Positions 27,901 through 35,899 are shown, numbered from the stretch's first letter. The stretch is 61,449 bases of DNA from Bacteroidales bacterium (GCA_016930375.1 JAFGGU010000039.1:1-61449); one strand, 5' to 3'. Numbers and translations: made by a program. The notes: generated by a model not told the origin, from the letters alone.

Positions 27901-28277
27901 AAACCAATGTTTCCGGACCCTGGGGAAATCAACGCCGAGAAATTCTGGACCGCTGGACACCAACGCATACCAACACAGACATACCAAGAGCTCGCGTAAC
28001 TGTAGATCCCTTGCTTCTCCAGTCATCCTGGCTGATCGAAGACGGATCATATCTGCGTGTTAAAACCATTACATTCGGTTATACCTTGCCTGAATTCAAA
28101 TTCATGAATTCATGCCGGTTATATGTAACCGGTCAGAATTTACTCACTTTTACCAAATACACGGGATTTGATCCGGAAGTAAATTCACAGGGCAACAGTA
28201 ACCTCCAGTTGGGAGTGGATTATAATGCATACCCGGCATCAAAATCAGTAATGGTTGGGGTGAGTATTACATTTTAA
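24906..28277 (+). CDS. SusC/RagA-type TonB-dependent outer-membrane transporter with STN domain
   Basis: A 1123-residue outer-membrane receptor. The signal peptide covers about residues 1-37. Residues 45-117 are an STN secretin/TonB signalling domain (CGQPLKDVFKTIEDQSNYRFFY), 125-205 a carboxypeptidase-regulatory-like domain (ITGRVIDASSGDPLPGVYI), then the plug (EEIVVVGYGAVKKSDLTGSV, ILKDASATAIYGARGANGV), then the 22-strand barrel ending in VGVSITF. It imports bound glycan, peptide or other nutrient with TonB energy. The STN domain pairs it with the FecR/sigma genes just upstream. SusD follows after 18 bp. No degradative enzyme accompanies it, so the nutrient cannot be inferred. Confidence 0.96.
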   Translation: MKKKLCNALLHKKRLLRMKLTILIACVCLVQVSASVTIHGQNVSIDVCGQPLKDVFKTIEDQSNYRFFYNESFADLNRIITYSTSNKPITEVLDNLFKGSKVSYKILENNLVVIGLVSELQQQKITGRVIDASSGDPLPGVYIMIKGTTQGVISDVNGRYSIDVSEPGTVLVFSFVGYNTEEVTLQNQQEINVSLTPDIKALEEIVVVGYGAVKKSDLTGSVSSIKYEDFKKSSLSSFDQAIQGRAAGVQVTQASSAPGGRVMIRVRGGNSLSSSNEPLYIVDGYPISAGNTAGGNGAGQNPLATINPADIASIEILKDASATAIYGARGANGVVLITTKRGQIGKTMITFDGYWGTQKIAKKLDMMNAREFALLVNEARANDGLGAAFPNPTNLYYFPDPNTLGEGVDYQDEVFHEAPVSSYNLGISGGNEITRYAVGGSYFGQTGVLRGSDFQRASFRANIDTKLAKNLSLATNITASHVWGNNGKSEGDGGNNAGAVNAAILMPPTVPIKMEDGSYTQMNPTPGGSTIQNPVPIVKFATDYQEIDRVLGSVDANWNIMEGLSLKVTFGTDMSIADRQVYWPKETVNGFNAKGSGSQASRKMTSYLNENILTYNKTFGDHSLNVVGGYTRQVFNDRSFDAAATNFPTDLWDANNLDGGTVYSQPNSNRSKSQLASYLGRVNYIFKEKYLFTFTARADGSSKFGANNKWAFFPSVAVAWRISQENFFKSLNLISNLKLRASYGQTGNQDIASYQSLARLGVMNYPFNSTLSSGIGPNNIPNPDLKWETTSTTDVGIDLGIFNNRLNLVVDYYYKKTTDLLWNISIPRTTGFSSIFKNVGSLENKGLEISLGADIFTGQFQWNSQLNWSRNRNKVLEIPGFTPSTQGSLSGHLKVNGSWLEPGLPVGVWNLLQYDGVFQDQAQLDDGPTSSGAKLGDARFIDKSGDGSINYTDDRMIVGDPNPSFIYGWSNNFKYKGLDLSVYIQGSFGNDILNVQRAETNVSGPWGNQRREILDRWTPTHTNTDIPRARVTVDPLLLQSSWLIEDGSYLRVKTITFGYTLPEFKFMNSCRLYVTGQNLLTFTKYTGFDPEVNSQGNSNLQLGVDYNAYPASKSVMVGVSITF

Positions 28278-28295
28278 CAGCAAATACCGAAAAAC

Positions 28296-29771
28296 ATGAA
28301 AAAATATATTGTAATTATATGTGCTTTGCTTTTTCTGGGCGGATGTCATGAAGACTTTCTTACAGAAGAAGCCTTCAGTAACCTGACACCCTTAAATTTC
28401 TACAAGACAGAAGCGGACGCCAAGGCCGCACTCACGTCGGTATACAATACCATGCTCGCTCAAAATGGCTGGGGACGTCAGGTTTGGTTGGCCGCCGAAT
28501 ATCCTGGCGAAGCTTCCTGGCCGAATAATTCAGGCGAGGCCTGGCGTACGGAACTTGATCGGTACACGTGGACAACAAGCTCTACCGGTTTTTCCCAGGT
28601 ATGGGGTCAGTTATACATTATGATCAACCGGGCCAATACGCTTCTTTTTTATATCGATCAGGTAAATTTTTCCACAGCAGACCTCAAAGAACAAATCACC
28701 GGAGAAACCAGGTTTTTAAGGGGTCTTGCGTACCTTTACCTGATCCGCTTTTTCGACCATGTGCCCTACATGACCGAAGAAAATTTGGATGAACTGTACC
28801 CGTCCAACGCGGGAACTGATGATCTGGTATGGGATCTGATTATTGATGATTTTACCTATGCCAAATCGGTCTTAAAACCCAAAAACACAGGTGCTGATAA
28901 CGGCCGTGCCACAGCAGGAGCCGCTCATACCATGCTGGTGAAAGCTTATACAACACTGGGTGGTAAACCCTGGTACAGATCGGAATACTGGTCTTTGGCT
29001 GCTACTGAAGCGACCGCCATTATGAACAACAGTGAATATGGCTATGATCTGGAGGATGATTACGGAAATGTTTTTCTTCTTTCCCATGAGCATGGGCCTG
29101 AATATATTTTTAGTCTGGAATGTGAAAGTACAATCGGCTGTGGGAGAGATTATCCGACATTTACCGGAATTCGTAACGGTGACCAGATAAAATTGGGAGG
29201 TTGGTCATCGCTGATTTCTTCGGTGTATTTTTTTAATACAATGAATTCAGCGGATAAACGAAGAGAAAAGACTTTTGTATTATCCTACAACGGCTATGCA
29301 AATCCTGCAAACCTTTATACGTACCCCGGTAACATAACGCTGCCACATTTTAACAAGTTTATTGACATGACGGATATTAAAGCTACTGGTACGGCTGACT
29401 ACGCCATGAATCTTCCCATAGCCCGCTTTTCCGATGTGCTTATGATGCAATCGGAAGCGGAAAACGAAGCCAATGGCCCCAGTGAAACTGCCCTGATAGG
29501 TATCAACGTTGTAAGGGAAAGGGCAGGTCTATCATTATTCGATCCTGCCGATTTTACAAAGGATGCATTGAGGGATTCCATAATTCAGGAACGAACCTGG
29601 GAATTTTGCGAAGAAGGACAGGCTTATTTCGACCTTAAACGAATGGATAAAATTATAGAGAGGATCACTCCTTTGGGATTTATACCGACTGAAAAGCATT
29701 ATGTTTTTCCCATTCCGCAGGAAGAAATGGATGCCAATCCAAACCTGGTACAAAACGAACCATACCGATAG
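28296..29771 (+). CDS. SusD/RagB-type nutrient-binding lipoprotein
   Basis: A 491-residue surface lipoprotein: signal with lipobox LGGC (Cys17), then the TPR-like helical SusD fold (LTSVYNTMLAQNGWG, ITGETRFLRGLAYLYLIRFFDHVP near residues 130-155, and the C-terminal RERAGLSLFDP, IIQERTWEFCEEGQAYFDLKRM region). It forms a lid over the SusC barrel and binds the substrate. Start ATG lies 18 bp after the susC stop, so co-transcription is almost certain. A strong terminator follows 17 bp after the stop, closing the unit. Confidence 0.95.
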   Translation: MKKYIVIICALLFLGGCHEDFLTEEAFSNLTPLNFYKTEADAKAALTSVYNTMLAQNGWGRQVWLAAEYPGEASWPNNSGEAWRTELDRYTWTTSSTGFSQVWGQLYIMINRANTLLFYIDQVNFSTADLKEQITGETRFLRGLAYLYLIRFFDHVPYMTEENLDELYPSNAGTDDLVWDLIIDDFTYAKSVLKPKNTGADNGRATAGAAHTMLVKAYTTLGGKPWYRSEYWSLAATEATAIMNNSEYGYDLEDDYGNVFLLSHEHGPEYIFSLECESTIGCGRDYPTFTGIRNGDQIKLGGWSSLISSVYFFNTMNSADKRREKTFVLSYNGYANPANLYTYPGNITLPHFNKFIDMTDIKATGTADYAMNLPIARFSDVLMMQSEAENEANGPSETALIGINVVRERAGLSLFDPADFTKDALRDSIIQERTWEFCEEGQAYFDLKRMDKIIERITPLGFIPTEKHYVFPIPQEEMDANPNLVQNEPYR

Positions 29772-29787
29772 TTTTACCTGTATAAAG

Positions 29788-29824
29788 AAAAGCTGCTTCC
29801 ATCAAGAGAAGCAGCTTTTTTTTT
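29788..29824 (+). terminator. Rho-independent terminator of the susCD unit
   Basis: AAAAGCTGCTTC pairs perfectly with GAAGCAGCTTTT over an 8-base loop, followed by an uninterrupted run of T. Confidence 0.93.
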
Positions 29825-29893
29825 GAACCATTCTTTATTGCAAATTGCATTCCTTTTTGCGTACCTTAGCAAAAGTAAATATACGTAACCTTA

Positions 29894-31198
29894 TTGAAAG
29901 TCAATAGTATACATGACAAACAGGAAAATTATGCCTGGATGCCACTCGACAATGCAGCCAAGATTTATCCGGCGGTTCAGTCCAGAGAATTCACGATTGT
30001 TTTCAGAATTTCCGCCATTCTCAATGATCCGGTGAATTATTCCTGCCTGGTACGTGCCATCCAAAAAGCCGAATTAAGATTTCCGTATTTTAAGGTGACG
30101 CTGAAAAAGGGCTTTTTCTGGTATTATCTTGAGCATGTCGACAGACCTTTGTCGCTTTCTGCCGATATACACGGCTGCTGCCGGTCGTTCTTTTTTCCGC
30201 GTACAGAAAATCCATTTTTATTAAGGATAACTGTTGTGCGGAACAAGCTGAGTGTTGAATTTTCACATATTCTAACAGACGGCGCCGGAGCTATGGCCTT
30301 TCTCACAGCTTTGCTGGCAGCCTATTTCTCTGAAAAAAGTCCTGAAGTACCCGCCATTCCAGGATTCAAACCGGATGAACCCATGTCTGTTGAGGAATTT
30401 GAAGATGCCTATAACCGGTATTTTAATTCCGAAATTCCACGGGTGGTAAATTATACCAAGGCTTTTCACCTGCCCTTTGAACTCAACAGAAAGAAACGTT
30501 TTCACGTTTTGTCCGGCGTTTTGGATTTATGTGATATATTGTCAAAATCCAGGGAAAAGGGACTGAGCGTTACCGAATACCTTGTGTCTGTATACCTGTT
30601 TGTCCTTCAGGAAATATATCATGAATTGCCTCTTTTCAGCCGGCACAAAAGAAGCAAAATTATACGCATTCAGGTTCCGGTGAACCTGCGCAAAATTTAT
30701 CCGACACGCTCCATGCGGAATTTTTCACTGTTTGTATTGCCTGAAATTGACTTGCGGTTAGGTGACTATACCTTTGAAGAAATTGTTAAAATTGTCTATC
30801 ACAAAATGCAGCTTGAAACAGATGAGAAAGTCATCAATAAAATAATTGCCCGAAATGTTGGAAGTGAAAGGAATTTAATTGTGCGGGGCATACCGTTGTT
30901 TATAAAAAACCTGATACTCAGATGGAAATTTTATTCTAAGGGACCCAACCAGTACAGTGGTGTGGTGACCAATCTGGGAAAGGTTGAACTTCCTGATGAA
31001 ATGGCCGGGCATATCAGCCGGTTGGTTTTCATTCCACCGCCTCCCAACCAGAAATTAAAAGTAAATTGCGGGGTTATTGGTTTCCAGGAAAAACTGGTCG
31101 TGAGTTTTGGCAATATAACCACTTCTCTTGATCTGGAAAAGAAATTTTTCCGTTTTCTGGCAGACCAGGGGATTCATGTTAAATTAACGGTCTATTAA
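29894..31198 (+). CDS. Condensation-domain-like acyltransferase (alcohol acetyltransferase type)
   Basis: A 434-residue cytoplasmic protein of the CoA-dependent acyltransferase/condensation fold. The motif SHILTDGAGAMAFL near residue 124 corresponds to HxxxDG of the family. The N-terminus (WMPLDNAAKIYPAVQS) is the conserved beginning of this Bacteroidota and Firmicutes family. The start is taken as TTG 29894: the next in-frame ATG (29939) would cut into the conserved start, and no earlier ATG is in frame. The partner at 31209, a DUF6320-type zinc-ribbon membrane protein, follows after 10 bp, the usual pairing. The acyl donor and acceptor are unknown. Confidence 0.8.
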   Translation: MKVNSIHDKQENYAWMPLDNAAKIYPAVQSREFTIVFRISAILNDPVNYSCLVRAIQKAELRFPYFKVTLKKGFFWYYLEHVDRPLSLSADIHGCCRSFFFPRTENPFLLRITVVRNKLSVEFSHILTDGAGAMAFLTALLAAYFSEKSPEVPAIPGFKPDEPMSVEEFEDAYNRYFNSEIPRVVNYTKAFHLPFELNRKKRFHVLSGVLDLCDILSKSREKGLSVTEYLVSVYLFVLQEIYHELPLFSRHKRSKIIRIQVPVNLRKIYPTRSMRNFSLFVLPEIDLRLGDYTFEEIVKIVYHKMQLETDEKVINKIIARNVGSERNLIVRGIPLFIKNLILRWKFYSKGPNQYSGVVTNLGKVELPDEMAGHISRLVFIPPPPNQKLKVNCGVIGFQEKLVVSFGNITTSLDLEKKFFRFLADQGIHVKLTVY

Positions 31199-31208
31199 TG
31201 AATGAATT

Positions 31209-31931
31209 ATGAAAATATGTCCACAATGTGGTGTTGAGCTTGATGAACAAATGGCGGTTTGTCCTCTTTGCAAATCAGCTCTGGATAGTCCGTCTTCCCT
31301 GATAGAAGATAGCAGTTCACCTGATGATCGGCCTGGCCGGAAATTTTATATTGATTATTTCAGACTTACGTTTCAACAGAAAAGAAAACTTTTTTGGGAA
31401 TTGTCAGGAATCATCTTGTTTTCGGGTATACTGGTGACACTGATCATTGACTTTGTGACAACCAAAAGCATTACCTGGTCGAGATATACCGTGACCGTGT
31501 TTCTCGTGTTGTTTGTCAATATTACCCTTCTTTCTTTCTGGCGGCACAGATTGCTTTTCCTGCTTGGGGGAAGCTTTTTGTCCACTTCGGCCTTACTGGT
31601 TTTGCTCGACATGTACAATAAAAGGATCGGGTGGGGAACACAACTGGGCATACCACTGCTTCTCGCATTTTACATTATCATTTTATTGCTCACCATGTTA
31701 ACCAGATCCACCGAGCACAAAGGATTTAATATTCTGGGCTATTGTTTCCTGGCGGCCGGCATCATGTCGATGTGCATTGAAGTAATTGTGTCCTGGTATT
31801 TTCTGAAGGATATTACGCTTGGGTGGAGTCTGATTGTGTTTGCCTGTATGGTTCCCATTGCTCTCATCCTTTTCTTCCTCCATTACAGGCTTAACAGGGG
31901 CATGGACCTGAGGCGGTTTTTTCATATTTAA
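31209..31931 (+). CDS. Zinc-ribbon membrane protein (DUF6320-like)
   Basis: A 240-residue protein. Residues 1-22 are a rubredoxin-like zinc ribbon with two pairs of cysteines (CPQCGVELDEQMAVCPLC). Residues about 60-230 form six membrane spans. It is encoded 10 bp after the acyltransferase, with which this type is commonly paired; the two probably act together in modifying or exporting a lipid or exopolymer, which is inference. The 3' end overlaps by 4 bp with the convergent CPBP-like gene. Confidence 0.75.
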   Translation: MKICPQCGVELDEQMAVCPLCKSALDSPSSLIEDSSSPDDRPGRKFYIDYFRLTFQQKRKLFWELSGIILFSGILVTLIIDFVTTKSITWSRYTVTVFLVLFVNITLLSFWRHRLLFLLGGSFLSTSALLVLLDMYNKRIGWGTQLGIPLLLAFYIIILLLTMLTRSTEHKGFNILGYCFLAAGIMSMCIEVIVSWYFLKDITLGWSLIVFACMVPIALILFFLHYRLNRGMDLRRFFHI

Positions 31932-32569
31932 AACCACGCAAACAGTTCAACCCATAAGTCCCGTTCCAGTATATAGCATATGATGAAGGTGGCAGCCCAG
32001 CCATGGGCGATACCAATGGCCCATAAATTCCGCCATTTAAAATAAACCTTCAGAAACAGCACTTCCATAACAAGGGTGAACACCATCAGCAGATATACAG
32101 GGTAATGAACCAGACTGAAAATAACGGATGTCAGCAGAATCACGGTGAATTTTCCGGACAGGGAAGTTCTCAGATTCCGCAGATTTTCAGCCAGTATATT
32201 TACCAGCATGAATTGCTGAACGATACCCCAAACCGGATAAAGAACCAGTACGGGCAGAATATGGTTCAGCGGAACGGAAACCTTTCGGATAACTCCGTAA
32301 ATCACACTGATGCATATACATATCAATAAGAAAGGGAGCAATTCCAATCCCGACTTCCTGAAATTAAACCTTTTAAAACCCCATTGTTTCAGTATTGCCG
32401 TATTGCGGGAGTACCTGTAGTAAAAGTAAAGTGCCCAAAAGAGGCAGATTCCTCCAATGTAAAAAGCTCGCATGCTTAGCCAGTCCATTAGGATGAACTT
32501 CAGTATTACGGTCAGGCTTACAGCCGCCAGTTCGAAGTAAGCCGTTTTATCTGTCCGGAATAGTTTCAC
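31928..32569 (-). CDS. CPBP-like integral membrane protein with degenerate active site
   Basis: A 213-residue protein with about six or seven membrane spans. The pattern VQQFMLVNIL, FSLVHYPV and IAHGWAAT lines up with the three motifs of CPBP (Abi, CAAX-protease-like) intramembrane proteases: the His-bearing second and third motifs are kept, but the EExxxR glutamates of motif 1 are replaced by QQ. Hence it may be a non-proteolytic member. Its promoter (-7 element at 32589-32596) is separate from the convergent acyltransferase pair, with which its end overlaps by 4 bp. Confidence 0.68.
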   Translation of the reverse strand: MKLFRTDKTAYFELAAVSLTVILKFILMDWLSMRAFYIGGICLFWALYFYYRYSRNTAILKQWGFKRFNFRKSGLELLPFLLICICISVIYGVIRKVSVPLNHILPVLVLYPVWGIVQQFMLVNILAENLRNLRTSLSGKFTVILLTSVIFSLVHYPVYLLMVFTLVMEVLFLKVYFKWRNLWAIGIAHGWAATFIICYILERDLWVELFAWF

Positions 32570-32588
32570 CTTAAAACCTATTGTTTAC

Positions 32589-32596
32589 CAAAAGTA
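32589..32596 (-). promoter_or_regulatory. -7 promoter element of the CPBP-like gene
   Basis: On the minus strand TACTTTTG matches TAnnTTTG, 20 bp before the start codon. Confidence 0.45.
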
Positions 32597-32679
32597 TCAC
32601 TTTGACTTCAGTACCCGGGATAAACCGGGGGAAAATAATAATAATTGTGAAAATCTCTATATATGTTAATTATTTAAGC

Positions 32680-32687
32680 TATTTTTG
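32680..32687 (+). promoter_or_regulatory. -7 promoter element of the second cold-shock gene
   Basis: TATTTTTG matches TAnnTTTG and predicts a leader of about 20-26 bases before the ATG at 32714, closely matching copy 1 in spacing. Confidence 0.55.
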
Positions 32688-32713
32688 CGGATCAAATTTT
32701 TTTAAATCATATT

Positions 32714-32905
32714 ATGAAAGAAGGAAAAGTAAAATTCTTCAATGAATCAAAAGGTTTTGGTTTCATTAAAGACAATGCAACAAGCGAAGAGTTTTTTGTT
32801 CATGTCAGCGGTTTGGTTGATACCATTAACGAAGACGATGAAGTAACATTTGACCTGCAACAGGGTCGTAAAGGAATGAATGCTGTAAACGTGAAATTGG
32901 TATAA
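32714..32905 (+). CDS. Cold-shock domain protein (CspA family), copy 2
   Basis: 63 residues with RNP1 KGFGFIK and RNP2 EFFVHVS; RNA chaperone role as for copy 1 at 7620. Compared with copy 1 it has substitutions mostly in the loop after RNP1 (DNATSEE for DAETGNE) and near the end. It is also a single-gene unit with its own promoter and terminator, so the two genes are probably paralogues with different expression rather than one operon. Confidence 0.95.
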   Translation: MKEGKVKFFNESKGFGFIKDNATSEEFFVHVSGLVDTINEDDEVTFDLQQGRKGMNAVNVKLV

Positions 32906-32936
32906 TTGTAAAATCAATATACTGAAATGCATTGCT

Positions 32937-32965
32937 AGCCCCGCCTTTGGCGGGGCTTTTTTTTT
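32937..32965 (+). terminator. Rho-independent terminator after cold-shock gene 2
   Basis: AGCCCCGCC pairs perfectly with GGCGGGGCT over loop TTT, then nine T in a row. Confidence 0.95.
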
Positions 32966-33008
32966 GTGGTTCGCTCAGAATTCCCTATTTTCACAATTTA
33001 TAATCATC

Positions 33009-33827
33009 ATGGGCAAACACAAAAGCATTGAACCGGAAAAACGGGATGACCGGAAAATACCGGATAAAGAATACGCCAGAAAATTGCAGAAACTGCAGGT
33101 TGAGCTTGTGAAGCTGCAGGAATGGATAAAAAGCAAGGGATTGAAGATGGTTGTGATCTTTGAGGGCAGGGATGCAGCCGGTAAGGGCGGCGTGATCAAG
33201 TGTATCTCACAAAGCCTGAATCCCAGGATCTGCAGGGTGGTTGCACTGGGTACGCCTACTGAGCGTGAAAAGGCGCAATGGTATTTTCAGCGGTATGTAG
33301 CTCATTTGCCGGCATCGGGCGAAATGGTGCTTTTTGACCGTAGCTGGTACAACCGGGCCGGTGTGGAGCGGGTGATGGGATTTTGCACCGAAGAGGAATA
33401 CCAGGAATTCATGCGTTCCTGTCCCGAATTCGAGAATATGCTGATCCGGTCGGGGATCACACTTGTCAAATACTGGTTCTCGGTTTCTGATGAGGAGCAG
33501 GAAAACCGCTTCCGGGCACGGATCGAGGACCCGACCAAACGGTGGAAACTCAGTGAAATGGACCTTGCGTCACGGGAGAAATGGATTGAATACTCAAAGG
33601 CCAAGGATGAAATGTTCAGGTATACCGATACCAGGCTATCACCCTGGTTTGTAGTTCCTGCCGACAATAAAAAGCGTGCCAGGCTGAATTGCATTAAACA
33701 TTTGCTAGGTGTGATTCCCTATGAGGAATTACCACAGAAGAAGATCAAACTCAAACCCCGTCAGGAAAGCCATAAGTATGTAAGACCTCCGTTCACGGAT
33801 CAGACGATCATACCTGAAGTTTATTAA
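33009..33827 (+). CDS. ppk2: Polyphosphate kinase 2 family protein
   Basis: A 272-residue cytoplasmic kinase that uses polyphosphate to phosphorylate nucleoside mono- or diphosphates, or the reverse. Walker A GRDAAGKG is at residues 53-60, followed by the family motifs DRSWYNRAGVE (Walker B-like lid aspartate and arginines) and WKLSEMDLASREKW. Length is typical for single-domain PPK2; the subclass (ADP or AMP user) cannot be fixed by eye. The frame opens at 32964 but ATG 33009 begins the conserved region and clears the preceding terminator. Confidence 0.92.
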   Translation: MGKHKSIEPEKRDDRKIPDKEYARKLQKLQVELVKLQEWIKSKGLKMVVIFEGRDAAGKGGVIKCISQSLNPRICRVVALGTPTEREKAQWYFQRYVAHLPASGEMVLFDRSWYNRAGVERVMGFCTEEEYQEFMRSCPEFENMLIRSGITLVKYWFSVSDEEQENRFRARIEDPTKRWKLSEMDLASREKWIEYSKAKDEMFRYTDTRLSPWFVVPADNKKRARLNCIKHLLGVIPYEELPQKKIKLKPRQESHKYVRPPFTDQTIIPEVY

Positions 33828-33872
33828 AAATGGGTTTATGTTCCATAATATTCAATTAAAATCTTATTCGAT

Positions 33873-35579
33873 ATGAAATACTTTATTTGCTTTGTTTTTT
33901 CACTGGTATCGGTATTTTCAACTTGTCAGACCGGTTCATTACTTCCAGACGACGTGGTCGGCAGCATTGAAAAGAGAATTGCATACGGGATCAATCCAAG
34001 CATTGTTATTGGCATTATTGATAAAGCAGGACCGCACTATTTCAGTTTTGGCAAAAAATCGAACAATGGTGAAACCGTAAATGAGCACACTATTTATGAG
34101 ATAGGTTCCATCACAAAGGTGTTTACAGCCATCCTCCTTGCGCAGCAGGTTATTGATGGGAAACTTAAGCTGGATGATCCCATTGAGAATTATCTTCAAC
34201 AACAGGTTAAGATTCCCCAATACGGAGACCATAAAATCACGTTTGGGAACCTGTCTGATCACACTTCAGGACTTCCCCGCCTGCCAGACAATATGGTGCC
34301 CGCCAATCCCAGAAATCCATATGCCGATTATACCGTAGATCAACTTTATTCATTTCTCTCCGGGCATCAGCTAACAAGGGATGTTGGTTCCAGCTATGAG
34401 TACTCTAACCTGGCACAGGGACTACTGGGCCATTTGCTTTCACTAAATGCAGGCACCACCTATGAATCATTGATTTTGGGGACAATAGCCATACCGCTTG
34501 AAATGAAAGAGACGAAAGTTACGCTGGATGAAAACATGAAAAATAACCTTGCCAAAGGTCATTCCATGGGACGCGAGGTTGAGAATTGGGACCTCACCAC
34601 ACTGGCAGGAGCAGGTGCAATCCGAAGCTCAGCTTTCGATATGCTGAAGTTTTTAGCTGCAAATTCAGGACTCTCAGAAACACCTCTTCTGGCTGCTATG
34701 AAAAGGACACATGAAGTCCGTCATAATAAAGGCGGAATGCGTGTGGGTCTCGGCTGGCACATTGCAAACGGCAGGGATGGGGATGTTATCTGGCACAACG
34801 GAGGAACAGGCGGTTACAGGGCATTTGCCGGGTTTGTAAAAGAATCCGGGACAGGAGTTGTAGTTCTGACGAATTCCACAGAAAGTGTCGATGATATCGG
34901 GTTTCATTTGCTTAATCCGGAATCAGCCTTACGCAACATTAAACCAAGTATCGTTTATGAACTTAGAAAAACAATTGATACAGACGGAATAGAAGCAGCA
35001 ATAGCCCAATACAGGAATCTTAAAAACAATAAACCGGATGATTATGATTTTAAAGAAGATGATCTGAATTTGCTGGGTTATTCTTACCTGGATAATAATT
35101 TAGAAGCGGCTCTTGCTGTTTTTAAACTGAACGTGGAAATGTTTCCTGCTTCTTCCAATGTGTATGACAGTTACGGTGAAGCGCTCCTGAAAAATGGGAA
35201 TAAAGAGGCAGCGATTGAAAATTATAAGAAATCCGTTGTGTTGAATCCGGGCAATGACAATGGCATACAGGTACTGGAGAAAATGGGAGTGACAATGCCG
35301 ACTGAAAAAGTGGAAGTGCCGGAATCAACATTGGATACTTATACAGGAACATACGAATTGATGACCAATTTTAATATGGTAATTACACATGAGGGAAAGC
35401 AATTGTACGGACAGGCAACCGGACAGGGTAGGTTTGAACTTTTTGCAAAGAATGCAAGGGAATTTTACCTTAAGGTGGTGAACGCACAGATCGTCTTTAA
35501 TGTTGACGATCAGGCAGTGGTTGAAAGCCTTACTTTATTTCAGAATGGGCAAAAGATCACGGGCAAAAAAATTAAATGA
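33873..35579 (+). CDS. Serine beta-lactamase-fold hydrolase with TPR-like tail
   Basis: A 568-residue exported protein. Signal peptide residues 1-19; a lipobox reading FSTC at residue 18 is atypical. The class C beta-lactamase/D-Ala peptidase motifs are present: SITK (SxxK, residues 79-82), YSN in YEYSNLAQG, and HNGGTGG for the third motif. Residues about 390-460 contain TPR-like helices (AIENYKKSVVLNPGN) and the last 90 residues a beta domain common in such hydrolases. It likely acts on D-amino-acid peptides, esters or peptidoglycan in the periplasm rather than as a resistance enzyme. Confidence 0.88.
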   Translation: MKYFICFVFSLVSVFSTCQTGSLLPDDVVGSIEKRIAYGINPSIVIGIIDKAGPHYFSFGKKSNNGETVNEHTIYEIGSITKVFTAILLAQQVIDGKLKLDDPIENYLQQQVKIPQYGDHKITFGNLSDHTSGLPRLPDNMVPANPRNPYADYTVDQLYSFLSGHQLTRDVGSSYEYSNLAQGLLGHLLSLNAGTTYESLILGTIAIPLEMKETKVTLDENMKNNLAKGHSMGREVENWDLTTLAGAGAIRSSAFDMLKFLAANSGLSETPLLAAMKRTHEVRHNKGGMRVGLGWHIANGRDGDVIWHNGGTGGYRAFAGFVKESGTGVVVLTNSTESVDDIGFHLLNPESALRNIKPSIVYELRKTIDTDGIEAAIAQYRNLKNNKPDDYDFKEDDLNLLGYSYLDNNLEAALAVFKLNVEMFPASSNVYDSYGEALLKNGNKEAAIENYKKSVVLNPGNDNGIQVLEKMGVTMPTEKVEVPESTLDTYTGTYELMTNFNMVITHEGKQLYGQATGQGRFELFAKNAREFYLKVVNAQIVFNVDDQAVVESLTLFQNGQKITGKKIK

Positions 35580-35585
35580 TCTATT

Positions 35586-35807
35586 CTATTTTATGATCAT
35601 CTTGTTTATAAAGGACTGGTTGGAAGAATTAAAACTGACATAATAAACACCAGAGGCCAAATCATTATTCAAAGAATAAGTATTCCTGTATTGCCCAGGA
35701 TTTTGTGATTCTCTAAGAATGTTCGCAACCTCAACACCAGCTGCATTCATGATTCGGATATCAACAATGCCGCTTGAATTCAGCAGATTTTAGCTGAAAA
35801 CAAATCT
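35586..35807 (-). pseudogene. Decayed remnant of a T9SS-sorted protein (C-terminal sorting domain)
   Basis: Reading the minus strand gives about 70 codons that fit a type A T9SS C-terminal sorting domain: LLNSSGIVDIRIMNAAG, then ASGVYYVSFNSSNQSF and KMIIK before a stop. A TAA at 35790-35792 interrupts it right where a Tyr or other residue is expected (FVFS-stop-NLLNSSG), and upstream no matching gene body remains. So this is the tail of a lost secreted protein, convergent with the hydrolase gene. Confidence 0.7.
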
Positions 35808-35828
35808 TAGTCTTCATTATTCATTATT

Positions 35829-35881
35829 CGGTGTTCCTTGTTCGGTGTTAAAAGAAAACCAACATCGAACAAGGAACACCG
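35829..35881. repeat. 21-bp inverted repeat
   Basis: Arms at 35829-35849 and 35861-35881 match with one mismatch and are separated by 11 bases. TCGGTGTT also occurs twice within the left arm. It lies downstream of the DUF4256 gene and could be its terminator, but no T-run follows on the minus strand. A mobile or REP-type origin is also possible. Confidence 0.75.
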
Positions 35882-35899
35882 ATTTTAGAACTACGAAAT

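Noticed and set aside
33873..35579. Antibiotic-resistance beta-lactamase
   Set aside because: SxxK, YxN and HxG motifs are shared by many esterases and D-aminopeptidases, and the protein has extra TPR-like and beta domains.
35829..35881. Factor-independent terminator of the DUF4256 gene
   Set aside because: The arms are long enough, but no T-run follows on the minus strand; kept only as an inverted repeat.
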